A stretch of 64,000 bases of DNA from Rubrivivax gelatinosus (GCF_004340905.1 NZ_SLXD01000002.1:451062-515061); one strand, 5' to 3'; counted from the stretch's first letter, positions 33,875-45,217 are shown. Made by a program: numbers and translations. The notes: a model not told the origin generated them from the sequence alone.

Positions 33875-33937
33875 TCCGTCACCGAGGGGCGCGATGATCG
33901 CCCCGCCGCCCTGCCCGTCCGAGGAGAACGCGTCTTG

Positions 33938-36109
33938 ATGCTCGAGCCCCATGTCGTCGATCTGGTCTGCAGCGGGCGCCACGGCGATCCGTTCTCGGTG
34001 CTCGGGCCGCACGCCGACGAGACCGGCGCGACCTGGGTCCGGGCCTTCCTGCCGGGCGCGGCGGCGGTCGAGGCGCTGGGGGTCAAGGGCGGCCGGCGCG
34101 GCAAGCTCGCACAGCGCCACCCCGACGGTTTCTTCGAGGGCAGGCTGCGCACCGGCGGCACCTACCGCCTGGGCGTCACCTGGCACGACGGCAGCACGTC
34201 GGTGCTCGAGGACCCGTACCGCTTCGGGGCCGTGCTCGGCGAGATGGACGTCTGGCTGCTCGGCGAAGGCTCGCACCTGCGGCCCTTCGAGGTGCTGGGC
34301 GCGACGCCGCGCACTTTCGACAGCGTCGCCGGCACCGCGTTCGCGGTCTGGGCACCGAACGCCGAACGTGTCTCGGTCGTCGGCGACTTCAACTTCTGGG
34401 ACGGCCGCCGCCACCCGATGCGGCTGCGCCGCGAATGCGGCGTCTGGGAGCTGTTCCTGCCCGGCGTGGGCACGGGCTCGCGCTACAAGTTCGAGATCCT
34501 GTCGCGTTCGGGCGAGTTGCTGCCGCTGAAGGCCGACCCGTATGCGCGCCAGTCCGAGCTGCGCCCGGCCACGGCCAGCGTCGTCGCGCAGATGCCGCTG
34601 CCGGTGCCACCGTCGTCGCAACGCCAGCACGCCAACGCGCTGGACGCGCCGCTGTCCATCTACGAGGTGCACCTGGGCAGCTGGCGGCGCAAGCCCGAGG
34701 ACGGCAACCGCTGGCTGAACTGGGACGAACTCGCCGACGAGCTGATCGCCTACGCCCAGGACATGGGCTTCACGCACCTGGAGCTGCTGCCGGTCAGCGA
34801 GCACCCGTTCGACGGCTCCTGGGGCTACCAGCCGCTCGGGATGTACGCGCCGACCTCGCGTTTCGGCGACGCCGAAGGCTTCCGCCGCTTCGTCGACCGG
34901 GCGCACGAGGCCGGCGTCGGCGTGCTGCTGGACTGGGTGCCGGCGCACTTCCCCGGCGACGCCCACGGGCTGGCGCAGTTCGACGGCACCCACCTCTACG
35001 AGTACGCCGACCCGCGCGAAGGTTTCCACAACGACTGGAACTCGCTGATCTACAACTACGGCCGCACCGAGGTGCGCAACTTCCTCGTCGGCAGCGCGCT
35101 GTACTGGCTCGAGCGCTTCGGCGTCGACGGCCTGCGCGTCGACGCGGTGGCCTCGATGCTGTACCGCGACTACAGCCGCAAGGCCGGCGAGTGGATCCCC
35201 AACGTGCACGGCGGCCGCGAGAACCTCGAGGCCATCGCCTTCGTCAAGCGCACCAACGAGGTCATCGGCAACGAACGCGCGCAGGCGATCACGATCGCCG
35301 AGGAGTCGACCGCCTTCCCCTCGGTCTCGCGCCCGACCTACGCCGGCGGCCTGGGCTTCCACTTCAAGTGGAACATGGGCTGGATGCACGACACGCTGAA
35401 GTACATGGCGCGCGAACCGGTGCACCGGCGCTTCCACCACGGCGAGATGACCTTCGGGCTGATCTACGCCTTCCACGAGAACTTCATCCTGCCGCTCTCG
35501 CACGACGAGGTCGTGCACGGCAAGGGCTCGTTGCTGGGCAAGATGCCGGGCGACCGCTGGCAGCAGTTCGCCAACCTGCGCGCCTACTACGGCTTCATGT
35601 GGGGCCACCCGGGCAAGAAGCTGCTGTTCATGGGCGGCGAGTTCGCCCAGCAAGCCGAGTGGAACCACGACCAGAGCCTGGACTGGCACCTGCTCGGTGA
35701 CGAGCAGCACGCCGGCACGCAGCGCCTGGTGCGCGACCTGAACCGCCTGTACCGCGGCAGCCCGGCGCTGTACACACGCGACTTCAGCGGCGACGGCTTC
35801 GAGTGGATCTGCCACGACGCCGCCGACGAGAGCCTGCTGAGCTTCGTGCGCCGTGGCCGCGACGGCCAGCTGATGCTGGTGGTCAGCAACTTCACGCCGG
35901 TCGTGCGCCACGGCTACCGCGTCGGCGTGCCGGCGGCCGGGCGCTGGATCGAACGCCTGAACACCGACTCGGGCTACTACGGCGGCGGCAATGTCGGCAC
36001 GCCGTACGGCGCCGCGGCCAGCGAGCCGCAGCCCTGGCAGGGCCGCGACCAGTCGATCGTCGTCACGATCCCGCCGCTGGCCACGGTGTTCTTCGAATGG
36101 ACCGCCTGA
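33938..36109 (+). CDS. glgB: 1,4-alpha-glucan branching enzyme
   Basis: GH13 enzyme that makes alpha-1,6 branches, 723 residues. An N1 domain and CBM48 (about 110-210, [21 protein letters not shown]) precede the barrel with [21 protein letters not shown] (nucleophile Asp), [11 protein letters not shown] (acid Glu) and [19 protein letters not shown] lies upstream of an ATG at 33938; a TTG one codon earlier is possible. It overlaps the glgX start by 13 bp. Confidence 0.97.
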   Translation: MLEPHVVDLVCSGRHGDPFSVLGPHADETGATWVRAFLPGAAAVEALGVKGGRRGKLAQRHPDGFFEGRLRTGGTYRLGVTWHDGSTSVLEDPYRFGAVLGEMDVWLLGEGSHLRPFEVLGATPRTFDSVAGTAFAVWAPNAERVSVVGDFNFWDGRRHPMRLRRECGVWELFLPGVGTGSRYKFEILSRSGELLPLKADPYARQSELRPATASVVAQMPLPVPPSSQRQHANALDAPLSIYEVHLGSWRRKPEDGNRWLNWDELADELIAYAQDMGFTHLELLPVSEHPFDGSWGYQPLGMYAPTSRFGDAEGFRRFVDRAHEAGVGVLLDWVPAHFPGDAHGLAQFDGTHLYEYADPREGFHNDWNSLIYNYGRTEVRNFLVGSALYWLERFGVDGLRVDAVASMLYRDYSRKAGEWIPNVHGGRENLEAIAFVKRTNEVIGNERAQAITIAEESTAFPSVSRPTYAGGLGFHFKWNMGWMHDTLKYMAREPVHRRFHHGEMTFGLIYAFHENFILPLSHDEVVHGKGSLLGKMPGDRWQQFANLRAYYGFMWGHPGKKLLFMGGEFAQQAEWNHDQSLDWHLLGDEQHAGTQRLVRDLNRLYRGSPALYTRDFSGDGFEWICHDAADESLLSFVRRGRDGQLMLVVSNFTPVVRHGYRVGVPAAGRWIERLNTDSGYYGGGNVGTPYGAAASEPQPWQGRDQSIVVTIPPLATVFFEWTA

Positions 36110-38160
36110 ACGGCATGCTCCAGGCCGGCCGCTCGTGGCCGCTGGGCGCGAGCTGGGACGGCCACGGCGTCAACTTCGCGGTCTTCTCGGCACACGCCGT
36201 GGCCGTGGAGCTGTGCCTGTTCGACGCCGAGGGCGCGCACGAGATCGCCCGCGCGGCCCTGCCGGCGCAGAGCGCCGACGTCTGGCACGGTTACCTGCCC
36301 GGCGCCAAACCGGGGCTGATCTACGGCCTGCGCGCCCACGGCCCCTGGCGTCCGGAACGTGGCCACCGCTTCAACCCGCACAAGCTGCTGCTGGACCCCT
36401 GGGCACGCGAGATCGTCGGCAGCTTCGACTGGAACGGCCCGCACTTCGCCAACGACCGCGAACATCCGCTGGACCTGGACCTGCACGACAACGCCCGCCA
36501 GGCGCTGAAGGCGCGTGTCGTGCACGACCACGTCGACTGGCACGGCGACCGCCATCCGCGCACGCCGCTGGCCGACACCGTGATCTACGAGCTGCACGTC
36601 AAGGGCTTCACGCGCCGCATGCCCGGCGTGCCCGAGGCGCTGCGCGGCAGCTACGCCGGGCTGGCCTCGGATGCGGCCATCGCCCACCTGCGCCGGCTCG
36701 GCGTCACCGCCGTCGAGCTGCTGCCGGTGCACCAGCACCTGGACGAGCAGCGGCTGGCCGCCAGCGGGCTCGGCAACTACTGGGGCTACAACACCGTCGG
36801 CTTCTTCTGCCCCGAGCCACGCTACGCCGCCACCGGCCACCCGCGCGACGAGTTCCGCACGATGGTGCGGCGACTGCACGCCGCAGGCATCGAGGTCATC
36901 CTCGACGTCGTCTTCAACCACACCGCCGAGAGCGACGAACACGGGCCGACGATCAGCTGGCGCGGCCTGGACAACGCCAGCTGGTACCGGCTGCCCGCCG
37001 AGCAGCGCTCGGCCTACGAGAACATCACCGGCACCGGCAACGCGCTGGACCTGCGCCAACCGCGCGTGCTGCAGATGGTGCTCGACAGCCTGCGCTACTG
37101 GGTGCAGGAGATGCACGTCGACGGCTTCCGCTTCGACCTCGCGCCGGTGCTGGCGCGCGGCGACTGGGGTTTCGAGGCCTCGGGCGGCTTCTTCAAGGCG
37201 CTGGCGCAGGACCCGGTGCTCGCCGGCGCCAAGCTGATCGCCGAGCCCTGGGACCTCGGCCCCGGCGGCTACCAGCTCGGCCACTTCCCGAGCGACTGGC
37301 TGGAGTGGAACGACCGCTTCCGCGACTGCGCACGTGCCTTCTGGCTCGGCGGGGATTGCACGCGTGGCGAACTCGCGCTGCGCGTGGCGGGTTCGTCGGA
37401 CATCTTCCAGGCGCGGCGCCGGCCGCCCACCGAGTCGGTGAACTACGCCGTCTCGCACGACGGTTTCACGCTCGCCGACCTGGTGAGTTACGACTTCCGC
37501 CACAACGAGGCCAACCTCGAGGGCAACCGCGACGGCCATGGCCACAACCTGAGCTGGAACTGCGGCGTCGAGGGCCCGAGCGACGACCCCGACGTGCTGC
37601 GCCTGCGCCAGCGCCTGCAGCGCGCGCTGCTGGCCACCGTGCTGCTGTCGCAGGGCACGCCGATGCTGGCGGCCGGCGACGAGCTCGGCCACACCCAGCA
37701 CGGCAACAACAACCCGTACTGCCAGGACAACGAGACGACGTGGATCGACTGGAGCCGCGCCGACGAGGCCCTGATCGCCTTCACCGCCCACGTCATCGCG
37801 CTCCGGCGGCGCTACCTGCCGCTGTCGCAGCGCTGGTACACCGGGCTGCAGGACATGCGCGGCCGCCACGACCTGAGCTGGCTGCGCCGCGACGGGCAGG
37901 TGATGTCGCTGGCCGACTGGAACGACCGCGTCTCGCGCGTGCTCGGCGCCTACATCGGCGCCCCCGGGCGCACCGACTCGCCGCTGCTGCTGCTGGTCAA
38001 CGCCGTCGATGCCGACACCGGATTCCGGCTGCCGCCGGGCGACTGGCACGCCGAACTCGACACCGCCGAGCCCGACGGCCGCAGCCGCTGGCGCGGCAGC
38101 AACGTCGACTTCCCGCTGCGCGCACGCAGCCTCGTCCTGCTGCGCAACGCCGCGGCCTGA
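36097..38160 (+). CDS. glgX: Glycogen debranching enzyme GlgX
   Basis: GH13 isoamylase-type enzyme that removes limit branches left by the phosphorylase, 687 residues. CBM48-like start ([22 protein letters not shown]), then [29 protein letters not shown] and [24 protein letters not shown]. Two starts are possible: ATG at 36097 inside the glgB end, or ATG at 36115 (681 residues), which fits the usual family N terminus better. Neither has a clear ribosome-binding site, as expected for coupled translation. Confidence 0.94.
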   Translation: MDRLNGMLQAGRSWPLGASWDGHGVNFAVFSAHAVAVELCLFDAEGAHEIARAALPAQSADVWHGYLPGAKPGLIYGLRAHGPWRPERGHRFNPHKLLLDPWAREIVGSFDWNGPHFANDREHPLDLDLHDNARQALKARVVHDHVDWHGDRHPRTPLADTVIYELHVKGFTRRMPGVPEALRGSYAGLASDAAIAHLRRLGVTAVELLPVHQHLDEQRLAASGLGNYWGYNTVGFFCPEPRYAATGHPRDEFRTMVRRLHAAGIEVILDVVFNHTAESDEHGPTISWRGLDNASWYRLPAEQRSAYENITGTGNALDLRQPRVLQMVLDSLRYWVQEMHVDGFRFDLAPVLARGDWGFEASGGFFKALAQDPVLAGAKLIAEPWDLGPGGYQLGHFPSDWLEWNDRFRDCARAFWLGGDCTRGELALRVAGSSDIFQARRRPPTESVNYAVSHDGFTLADLVSYDFRHNEANLEGNRDGHGHNLSWNCGVEGPSDDPDVLRLRQRLQRALLATVLLSQGTPMLAAGDELGHTQHGNNNPYCQDNETTWIDWSRADEALIAFTAHVIALRRRYLPLSQRWYTGLQDMRGRHDLSWLRRDGQVMSLADWNDRVSRVLGAYIGAPGRTDSPLLLLVNAVDADTGFRLPPGDWHAELDTAEPDGRSRWRGSNVDFPLRARSLVLLRNAAA

Positions 38161-38173
38161 CCCGGAGGGCACG

Positions 38174-39673
38174 ATGCGACTTCCCCGATCGAGCGGGATC
38201 CTGCTGCACCCCACCTCGCTGCCCGGCCCGCACGGGTCGGGCGACCTGGGGCCGGCGGCCTACCACTTCGTCGACTGGCTCGCCAGCGCCGGCCAGCGCC
38301 TGTGGCAGGTGCTGCCGCTGGGGGGCATCGGCCCCGGCGACTCGCCCTACATGAGCCCGTCGGCGTTTGCCGGCAACGTGCTGCTGATCGACCTGGGCGA
38401 GCTGCACGGCCAGGGCTGGCTCGACACGGCCGACCTGGAGCCGGCTCCCGGGCTGTTCGCCACCCACGTCGACTACCGGGCCGTCACCCGCTTCCGCATG
38501 GAACGCCTGGCGCGCGCCGCGGCAGGATTCGCCGCGTCGGCCAGCGAGACGTCGCGCGCGGCCTTCGACGCCTTCTGCGAGTCGCACCGCGACTGGCTCG
38601 ACGATTACGCGCTGTTCATGGCCCTGAGCGAGGCCCACGAAGGCGTCGACTGGTGCGACTGGGCCCCCGGCCTGGCGTTGCGCCGCCCCGGCGCGCTCGG
38701 CGCGGCGCGCCGCGCGCATGCCGAGCGCATCGGCTTCTGGCGCTTCTGCCAGTGGAACTTCTTCCGCCAGTGGGCGCAGCTGCGCGAGTACGCGGCGCGC
38801 AAGGGCGTGAGGATCGTCGGCGACGCGCCGATCTTCATCGCCCACCACAGCGCCGACGTCTGGTCCCGGCCGGGACTCTTCGAGCTCGACGCCGAAGGCC
38901 GGCCGACCGTCGTCGCCGGTGTGCCGCCGGACTTCTTCAGCGCCACCGGCCAGCGCTGGGGCAACCCGGTGTACCGCTGGAGCGCGCACGCCGCGGACGG
39001 TTACGCCTGGTGGATCGAGCGGCTGCGGCGCAGTTTCGAACTCTTCGACCTGGTGCGCATCGACCATTTCCGCGGGTTTGCCGCTCACTGGGAGATCCCG
39101 GCGTCGGAGCCGACGGCGGTCAACGGCCGCTGGGTGCCGGGCCCGGGAGAAGCACTGTTCAAGACCGTGGAGCAGGCGCTGGGCGTGCTGCCGCTGCTGG
39201 CCGAGGACCTGGGCGTCATCACGCCCGACGTCGAGGCGCTGCGCCGGCGTTTCGAGTTCCCCGGCATGCTGATCCTGCAGTTCGCCTTCGGCGGCGACGC
39301 GGCCAACCGTTACCTACCCCACAACCACGAGCACGACGCCGTGGTCTACACCGGCACGCACGACAACGACACGGTGACGGGCTGGTGGGCCGGTGCGTCC
39401 GACCGCGAACGCCATTTCGCCCGCGGCTACTTCGGCGTCGACGGCCACGACATGCCGTGGACGCTGATCCGCGCCGCCTGCATGAGCGTGGCCGACACCG
39501 CGATCCACCCGATGCAGGACGTGCTCGGCCTGGGCGGCGAACACCGCATGAACCGCCCCGGCGCCGACGAAGGCTGCTGGCGCTGGCGCTTCCAGTGGCA
39601 CGACGTGCAGCCCTGGCACGGGCGCCGGCTGCAGGAGTTCTGCCGCCTCTACGGGCGACTGCCGGCCGCCTGA
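38174..39673 (+). CDS. malQ: 4-alpha-glucanotransferase (amylomaltase)
   Basis: GH77 enzyme that disproportionates the short maltodextrins released by GlgX, 499 residues. RSSGILLHPTSLPGPHGSGDLG, LPLGGIGPGDSPY and YMSPSAFAGNVLLIDL mark the start; VRIDHFRGF, LLAEDLGVITPDV and YTGTHDNDTVTGWW carry the catalytic Asp, Glu and Asp. GGAGG precedes the ATG. It is the last gene of the cluster; a minus-strand terminator follows. Confidence 0.96.
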   Translation: MRLPRSSGILLHPTSLPGPHGSGDLGPAAYHFVDWLASAGQRLWQVLPLGGIGPGDSPYMSPSAFAGNVLLIDLGELHGQGWLDTADLEPAPGLFATHVDYRAVTRFRMERLARAAAGFAASASETSRAAFDAFCESHRDWLDDYALFMALSEAHEGVDWCDWAPGLALRRPGALGAARRAHAERIGFWRFCQWNFFRQWAQLREYAARKGVRIVGDAPIFIAHHSADVWSRPGLFELDAEGRPTVVAGVPPDFFSATGQRWGNPVYRWSAHAADGYAWWIERLRRSFELFDLVRIDHFRGFAAHWEIPASEPTAVNGRWVPGPGEALFKTVEQALGVLPLLAEDLGVITPDVEALRRRFEFPGMLILQFAFGGDAANRYLPHNHEHDAVVYTGTHDNDTVTGWWAGASDRERHFARGYFGVDGHDMPWTLIRAACMSVADTAIHPMQDVLGLGGEHRMNRPGADEGCWRWRFQWHDVQPWHGRRLQEFCRLYGRLPAA

Positions 39674-39694
39674 GGAGCCGGCGGCCACGGCCGA

Positions 39695-39721
39695 GAAAAA
39701 AGGGCGCCCGAGGGCGCCCTT
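39695..39721 (-). terminator. Rho-independent terminator of the second LivK gene
   Basis: AAGGGCGCCC and GGGCGCCCTT form a stem with a two-base loop; on the minus strand it is followed by TTTTTT (A-run at 39695-39700 on plus). It therefore ends the 39743-40885 gene; on the plus strand the T-run is missing, so malQ is terminated less efficiently. Confidence 0.85.
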
Positions 39722-39742
39722 CGTGTCTCGTGTGCCGAAGAC

Positions 39743-40885
39743 TCAGCGCACGACGGCGATCTGCTCGCGCTTGCCCGCCTTGTAGGTGTAGAGCGTCAGG
39801 GCGCCGTTCTTGATGTCGCCCTTCTCGTCGAAGGAGATCGTGCCCGTCACGCCGTCGTAGCCGCTGGTCTTGGCCAGCACCGGCAGGTACTTGGCCGGGT
39901 CGGCGGAACCGGCCTTGACCATCGCGTCGGCCATCACCATCGTGGCGTCGTAGACGTACGGGGCGTAGATCTGGACGTCGGCGTTGAACTTCTTCTTGAA
40001 GTCGGCCTTGAACTTGTCGAGCTTGACCTTGCCCGCGCCGTCCACACCGCCGGCTTCGGCGCAGAAGACCTGGCTGTCGGCCATCGTGCCGGCGGCCAGC
40101 TTGGGCAGCTCGCCCGAGCAGATGCCGTCGCCGCCCATGAACTTGGCGGTGATGCCCAGCTGCTTCATCTGGCGCAGCATCGGGCCGGCCACGGCGTCCA
40201 TGCCGCCGAAGAAGATGACGTCGGGCTTCTTGGCCTTCAGGCCGGTCAGGATGGCGGTGAAGTCGGTCGCCTTGTCGTTCGTGAACTCGCGGCCGACGAC
40301 GTTGCCGCCGGCGGCCTTCACGCCCTTGGCGAACTCCTCGGCGACACCCTGGCCGTAGGCCGTGCGGTCGTCGATGACGGCGATGTTCTTGCCCTTGAGT
40401 TCGGTGACGGCGTACTTGCCCAGCGTGCCGCCCAGATGCACGTCGTCGGCGACGACGCGGAAGGTCGTCTTGTAGCCGTTACGCGTGTACTTGGGGTTGG
40501 TGGCCGACGGGCTGATCTGCGGAATGCCTGCATCCGAATAGATCTTCGAGGCCGGAATCGTGGTGCCCGAGTTCAGGTGGCCGATGACACCGTTGACCTT
40601 GCTGTCGACGAGCTTCTGCGCCGCGGCGGTGCCTTGCTTCGGGTCGGCCGCATCGTCTTCGGCCAGCAGTTCCCACTTGACCTTCTTGCCGCCGATCGTC
40701 GCGCCCTTGGCGTTGAGCTCGTCGATGGCCATGCGGGCGCCGTTCTCGTTGTCCTTGCCCAGGTGCGCGATGCCACCGCTGGTCGGACCGACGTGGCCGA
40801 TCTTGACGACCATGTCCTGGGCGTACACCGCGCCGGTCATCAGGATGGCGGCCGCGCCGACGACCACATTGAGCTTGAATTGCAT
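39743..40885 (-). CDS. LivK-type periplasmic amino-acid-binding protein (second paralogue)
   Basis: 380 residues with a signal peptide (about 1-22). It aligns over its whole length with the product of 18048-19190 (shared KLVDSKVNGV.GHLNSGT, VIDDRTAYGQGVA, GPMLRQMKQLGIT and the end IAVVR). GGAGG precedes the ATG. There is no riboswitch in the 176 bp upstream, and no permease or ATPase gene nearby. The region upstream has A/T-richer patches that probably hold the promoter. The ligand is likely a branched-chain or related amino acid. Confidence 0.92.
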   Translation of the reverse strand: MQFKLNVVVGAAAILMTGAVYAQDMVVKIGHVGPTSGGIAHLGKDNENGARMAIDELNAKGATIGGKKVKWELLAEDDAADPKQGTAAAQKLVDSKVNGVIGHLNSGTTIPASKIYSDAGIPQISPSATNPKYTRNGYKTTFRVVADDVHLGGTLGKYAVTELKGKNIAVIDDRTAYGQGVAEEFAKGVKAAGGNVVGREFTNDKATDFTAILTGLKAKKPDVIFFGGMDAVAGPMLRQMKQLGITAKFMGGDGICSGELPKLAAGTMADSQVFCAEAGGVDGAGKVKLDKFKADFKKKFNADVQIYAPYVYDATMVMADAMVKAGSADPAKYLPVLAKTSGYDGVTGTISFDEKGDIKNGALTLYTYKAGKREQIAVVR

Positions 40886-41061
40886 GCTGGAAAGCCTCCG
40901 GTGAAGGTTGTCGATTGACTCGACACTAAGGATGTAAGCGCTTGGAACAACAATACTCGAAAAGCACCTGTCGCCGACTCCGTGACAGCCCGCGGACGAC
41001 AAGCGGCGTTTCGGTGCCGCTACAACGCAACAGCCGTGCCCTGAAGAGACAGGGTAAGTGC

Positions 41062-41496
41062 CTAGTTATTCGCCGCCGAATGGTGCGTCGGCACCATTCC
41101 ATGCGCTTTCCAGGTGCGCCAGCGCTCGCGCGCCGCACCGGCTTCGTCCGGCGTGTCGCCGACGATCTCGATGACGCGCACAAAGCGTGCAGCCGACACG
41201 GGGACTTCGGCGCCCAGGTTCAGGAGGATGTCCGGCGCCTCGGCCGGGGGCTCGCCGTCGACGAGCCAGATCGGCGTGCGCGCGGCCTGCGCCGTCCCGG
41301 CGTTGGCCGCGCTCACGCGCAGATGGGGCACGAAGTCGCGTTCGTCGAAGGTCCACAGCGCGCGGTCCAGCGCCGCGAGCGCAGGCCCCGGCGCCGTGAC
41401 GACGACACGCGCGCCCTGGCGGCAGGCCTTGCGCAGCATCCGGCACGCGAAGCCCAGCGGCTCGGCGATGCCGGTGTGGAAGACGACCTCGGCCAC
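41062..41496 (-). CDS. holC: DNA polymerase III subunit chi
   Basis: 144 residues. The chi subunit links the clamp loader to single-strand binding protein. AEVVFHTGIAEPLGFACRMLRKACRQGARVVVTAPG, ALDRALWTFDERDFVPHL and the end with RWRTWKAHG fit the family. GTG start at 41496, 15 bp after the pepA stop; pepA-holC is a common pair in proteobacteria. A small hairpin (41039-41054) follows the stop. Confidence 0.9.
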   Translation of the reverse strand: MAEVVFHTGIAEPLGFACRMLRKACRQGARVVVTAPGPALAALDRALWTFDERDFVPHLRVSAANAGTAQAARTPIWLVDGEPPAEAPDILLNLGAEVPVSAARFVRVIEIVGDTPDEAGAARERWRTWKAHGMVPTHHSAANN

Positions 41497-41510
41497 GGCC
41501 CCGCGCCGGA

Positions 41511-42980
41511 TCAGCGCGCGGCGGCGCGCTGCAGCAGGAAGTGCGTCAAGAGCGGCACCGGGCGGCCGGTGGCGCCCTTGGCGGCACCGGACTTCCAGGC
41601 CGTGCCGGCGATGTCCAGGTGCGCCCAGCGCTGCTGGGCGGCGAAGCGCTTGAGGAACATCGCCGCGGTGATCGAGCCGCCGGCGCGCGGGCCGACGTTG
41701 CCCATGTCGGCGAAGCTGCTCTTCAGGCCCTCGTCGTACTCCTCGTCCAGCGGCAGGCGCCAGGCGGGGTCGAGCGCGGCCTCGCCGGCGGCCAGCAGCT
41801 CGGCGGCCAGCGCGTCGTCCGGGCTGAAGAGGCCCGAGCGGTGGTGGCCCAGCGCGATGACGCAGGCGCCGGTCAGCGTCGCGACGTCGACGATGGCCGC
41901 GGGCTTGAAGCGCTCGGCGTAGGTCAGCGCGTCGCACAGGATCAGCCGGCCTTCGGCGTCGGTGTTCAGGATCTCGATCGTCTGGCCCGACAGGCTGGTG
42001 ACGACGTCGCCCGGCTTGACCGCGCGCCCGCTGGGCAGGTTCTCGCAGGCCGGCACGATGGCCACGACGTTGAGCTTCAGGCCGAGTTCGGCGACGGCGC
42101 GCATCGTGCCCAGCACGCTGGCCGCGCCGCCCATGTCGAACTTCATCTCGTCCATCTCGGCCGAGGGCTTGATCGAGATGCCGCCGGAGTCGAAGGTGAT
42201 GCCCTTGCCGACCAGCACCACCGGCGCCTCGGCCTTGGCCGCGCCCTGCCAGCGCGCGACGATGAACTTCAGCGGCTCGTCCGAACCTTGCGCCACCGCG
42301 AGGAAGGCGCCCATGCCGAGCTTCTCGACGTCCTTGCGCTCGAGCACCTCGACCTTCAGGCCGTGCTCCTTGCCCAGCGACTTGGCGGTCTGCGCCAGGT
42401 AGGTCGGCGTGCAGTGGTTGCCCGGGCGGTTGGCGCACTCGCGCGCCAGCTCGACGCCGGCGGCGACGGCACGGCCGACGCGCAGGCCTTCGTCGACGGC
42501 GGCGGCTTCGGCCTTGGTGCAGACCAGCGTCACCGACGCCAGCTTGGGCGCCGCCGGGGCGCTCGGCTTGGTCGCGCGGTAGACGTACAGCGTCTCGGCG
42601 ACGGCGGTGACGACGGCCTCGCCGTGCGCAGCGTCCAGCGCCTCGAAGCCGACCGCGGCGATCGCCAGGTCCTTCGTGCCGCCGCTCTTGAGCGCGGCGA
42701 CGCCGGCGGCCACCGCCTTGCGCAGTGCCTTGGCGCTGGCGGCCTCGCCGGCGGCGACGACGGCCAGGCGTGCGGCCTTGAGCCCCTGCACGCGGTGGGC
42801 GTAGAACACATGGCCCGGCTTGAAGACAAAGTCACCGGCTTCGACCGCGCTCTCCAGCACCGCCGCGACGGCTTTGGGCAGCCCCGGCGGCAGCGACGCG
42901 CCAGCCAGCACGACCAACAGCGCGTCGGCGCTCGTGGCGCCCCAGCCTGCCGTGCCCGCCACCTGCGTCTTGAAGTCCAT
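41511..42980 (-). CDS. pepA: Leucyl aminopeptidase
   Basis: Cytosolic M17 metallo-aminopeptidase, 489 residues, full length. Metal and catalytic motifs: [31 protein letters not shown], and [14 protein letters not shown]. PepA can also bind DNA at recombination sites in some bacteria; nothing here tests that. ATG at 42980, preceded by a G-rich Shine-Dalgarno. It is divergent from lptF across only 27 bp, so the two promoters must overlap the coding starts or the genes. Confidence 0.96.
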   Translation of the reverse strand: MDFKTQVAGTAGWGATSADALLVVLAGASLPPGLPKAVAAVLESAVEAGDFVFKPGHVFYAHRVQGLKAARLAVVAAGEAASAKALRKAVAAGVAALKSGGTKDLAIAAVGFEALDAAHGEAVVTAVAETLYVYRATKPSAPAAPKLASVTLVCTKAEAAAVDEGLRVGRAVAAGVELARECANRPGNHCTPTYLAQTAKSLGKEHGLKVEVLERKDVEKLGMGAFLAVAQGSDEPLKFIVARWQGAAKAEAPVVLVGKGITFDSGGISIKPSAEMDEMKFDMGGAASVLGTMRAVAELGLKLNVVAIVPACENLPSGRAVKPGDVVTSLSGQTIEILNTDAEGRLILCDALTYAERFKPAAIVDVATLTGACVIALGHHRSGLFSPDDALAAELLAAGEAALDPAWRLPLDEEYDEGLKSSFADMGNVGPRAGGSITAAMFLKRFAAQQRWAHLDIAGTAWKSGAAKGATGRPVPLLTHFLLQRAAAR

Positions 42981-43007
42981 AATTACCCCCATTCAGAAGA
43001 GCCGAAG

Positions 43008-44102
43008 ATGTTATTCGATTCAACCGTGCGCCGCGAACTCGCGCGGACCTTCGGCGCCACGCTCGTCGTGATCCTGACCATCGTGCTGACGATGTTCCTG
43101 ATCCGCACGATCGGCCAGGCGGCCAGCGGCGTCGTCGCCCCGCAGGACGTCGTGCTGCTGCTGGGCTACGTCGCGCTGGGCCACCTGCCGACGATGCTGA
43201 CGCTGTCGCTGTTCGTCGCCATCGTCATCACGCTGGGCCGCATGTACCGCGACAGCGAGATGGTGATCTGGTTCGCCGGCGGCGTGGGCCTGGCGCGCTT
43301 CGTGCGCCCGGTGCTGCGCACGAGCTGGCCGGTGCTGCTGGTCATCGCCGCGCTGCTGCTCTTCGTCTGGCCCTGGGGCAACCGCAACAGCCTGGAGCTG
43401 CGCCAGCGCTACGAGCAGCGTTCGGACCTGTCGCGCGTGACGCCGGGCGTGTTCCAGACCTCCAGCGACGGCAGCCGCGTCTTCTTCATCGAGCGCGACA
43501 AGCGCGAGGGCGCCGACGCGCGCAACGTCTTCATCGTCGCGCAGACCGCCGAGACCGAGGCCGTGACGTCCGCGCGCAGCGGGCGCCTGGAACGCGAGGG
43601 CAGCGACCGTTTCCTGGTGCTCGAGCGCGGCCAGCGCAACGACGTCGACCTGAAGACCGGCGAGAAGGCCTTGTCGAGCTTCGAGACCTACCGCGTGCTC
43701 GTCGACGAGAAACGCGCCCGCGACGCCGAACGCCAGCCGCCCAAGGCGATGGACACGCTGGACCTGCTGAACGACCCGACGCGCCAGAACCAGGGCGAAC
43801 TCGCCTGGCGCTTCGGCCTGCTGACCGGCGCCGGCAACATGCTGCTGCTGGGCATCGGCCTGGCCGCGGCCAACCCGCGGCGCGCCAGCAACTGGAACCT
43901 GCTGCTGGCGCTGCTGGGCTTCGTCGTCTACTTCAACCTGATCAACCTGTCGCAGGCCTGGGTCGCCAGCGGGCGCGTGGGCATGGGCGCGGCGCTGGCG
44001 GGCGTGCACGGCACGGCTTTCGCCGTCGCGCTGGCGCTGCTGTGGTGGCGCGACCATGCCGCGGTGTTCAGCTGGGGCCGCCGCCGGGGAGCACGTGCAT
44101 GA
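43008..44102 (+). CDS. lptF: LPS export ABC transporter permease LptF
   Basis: YjgP/YjgQ-family inner-membrane protein, 364 residues: three helices before and three after a periplasmic beta-jellyroll domain (about 120-270). With LptG and LptB2 it extracts lipopolysaccharide from the inner membrane. FDSTVRRELARTFGATLVVILTIVLTMFLIR is the usual start. Its stop overlaps the lptG start (ATGA). Confidence 0.93.
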   Translation: MLFDSTVRRELARTFGATLVVILTIVLTMFLIRTIGQAASGVVAPQDVVLLLGYVALGHLPTMLTLSLFVAIVITLGRMYRDSEMVIWFAGGVGLARFVRPVLRTSWPVLLVIAALLLFVWPWGNRNSLELRQRYEQRSDLSRVTPGVFQTSSDGSRVFFIERDKREGADARNVFIVAQTAETEAVTSARSGRLEREGSDRFLVLERGQRNDVDLKTGEKALSSFETYRVLVDEKRARDAERQPPKAMDTLDLLNDPTRQNQGELAWRFGLLTGAGNMLLLGIGLAAANPRRASNWNLLLALLGFVVYFNLINLSQAWVASGRVGMGAALAGVHGTAFAVALALLWWRDHAAVFSWGRRRGARA

Positions 44103-45217
44103 GGACCGTCCGCCGCCTGCTGTACCGCGACATCGTCGCCTCGGTCGTCTTCGTCGCGCTGGCCTTCCTGTCGCTGTTCTTCTTCATCGACCTGGTCGAG
44201 AAGCTGGACAACGTCGGCCGCGCCGGCCGCACGACCGGCCTCGCGGTGCTCTCCGCGCTGCTGGAGCTGCCGGGCCACTTCTACGAGCTGATGCCGATCG
44301 CCGTGCTGATCGGCACGATCTACTCGCTGGCGCGCCTGGCCCAGTCCTCCGAGTTCACGATCCTGCGCACCGGCGGCCTGGGCCCCGGGCGCGCTCTGTC
44401 GCTGCTGGCCGCGCTGGGCGTGTTCTTCGCCGCCATCACCTTCGTCGTCGGCGACTACGTCGTGCCGGCGGCCGAACGCAAGGCCGTCGCGGTCAAGACC
44501 CAGGCTGCCGGCGGCATGCGCCTGGGCGGCCGCACCGGCGCCTGGCTGAAGGAAAGGCGCATGACGCCCACCGGCGAGCACAGCTGGTCGGTGAACCTCG
44601 CCGGCACGACGCGCGACGGCCACCTGCGCGGCATCCGCATCTTCGAGTTCGACGCCGACGGCCGGCTGTCGGTGCGCATCATGGCGGCGACCGGCACGGT
44701 CGCCGCCGACGGCACCTGGACGCTGGTCGACGCCCAGGTCACGCACTGGCCCGACGCCGACCAGCGCCAGACCGACACCCGCGTCGACGAGGAGCGGGTG
44801 CCCGAACTGCACTGGGCCAGCACGCTGACGCCCGACGTCGTGGCCGCCGCCGTGCTGCCGCAGGACTCGATGACGACGGCCGAGCTGTGGCGCTACAGCG
44901 CGCACCTGTCGGACCAGGCGCAGGCGGCGCAGAGCTACGAGATCCTGTTCTGGAAGAAGGCGCTGTACCCGCTGGCCTGCCTGGTGATGATGGCGCTGGC
45001 CCTGCCCTTCGCCTACCTGCACGCGCGTGCCGGCAGCGTCAGCCTGAAGGTCTTCGGCGGCATCATGCTGGGCATCGCCTTCGTGCTGCTGAACAACCTC
45101 GCGGGCCACGTCGGCCTGCTGCGCAACTGGACGCCGTGGATCGCCGCGGCCACGCCCAGCCTGCTGTTCCTGCTGCTGTCGCTGGGCGCGTTCGCCTGGC
45201 TGGTGCGCTACCGATGA
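44099..45217 (+). CDS. lptG: LPS export ABC transporter permease LptG
   Basis: Partner of LptF, 372 residues, same six-helix plus jellyroll layout (periplasmic part about 125-275). MRTVRRLLYRDIVASVVFVALAFLSLFFFIDLVEKL is the family start, and the last helices (MMALALPFAYLHARAG) match. It overlaps lptF and the following chelatase gene by 4 bp each, so the three are translated as a unit. Confidence 0.93.
   Translation: MRTVRRLLYRDIVASVVFVALAFLSLFFFIDLVEKLDNVGRAGRTTGLAVLSALLELPGHFYELMPIAVLIGTIYSLARLAQSSEFTILRTGGLGPGRALSLLAALGVFFAAITFVVGDYVVPAAERKAVAVKTQAAGGMRLGGRTGAWLKERRMTPTGEHSWSVNLAGTTRDGHLRGIRIFEFDADGRLSVRIMAATGTVAADGTWTLVDAQVTHWPDADQRQTDTRVDEERVPELHWASTLTPDVVAAAVLPQDSMTTAELWRYSAHLSDQAQAAQSYEILFWKKALYPLACLVMMALALPFAYLHARAGSVSLKVFGGIMLGIAFVLLNNLAGHVGLLRNWTPWIAAATPSLLFLLLSLGAFAWLVRYR

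Noticed and set aside
42981..43008. Shared promoter signals in the 27 bp between pepA and lptF
   Set aside because: The gap is too short to hold two full promoters and no -10/-35 pair stands out; the promoters must lie within the coding starts, which I cannot locate by eye.
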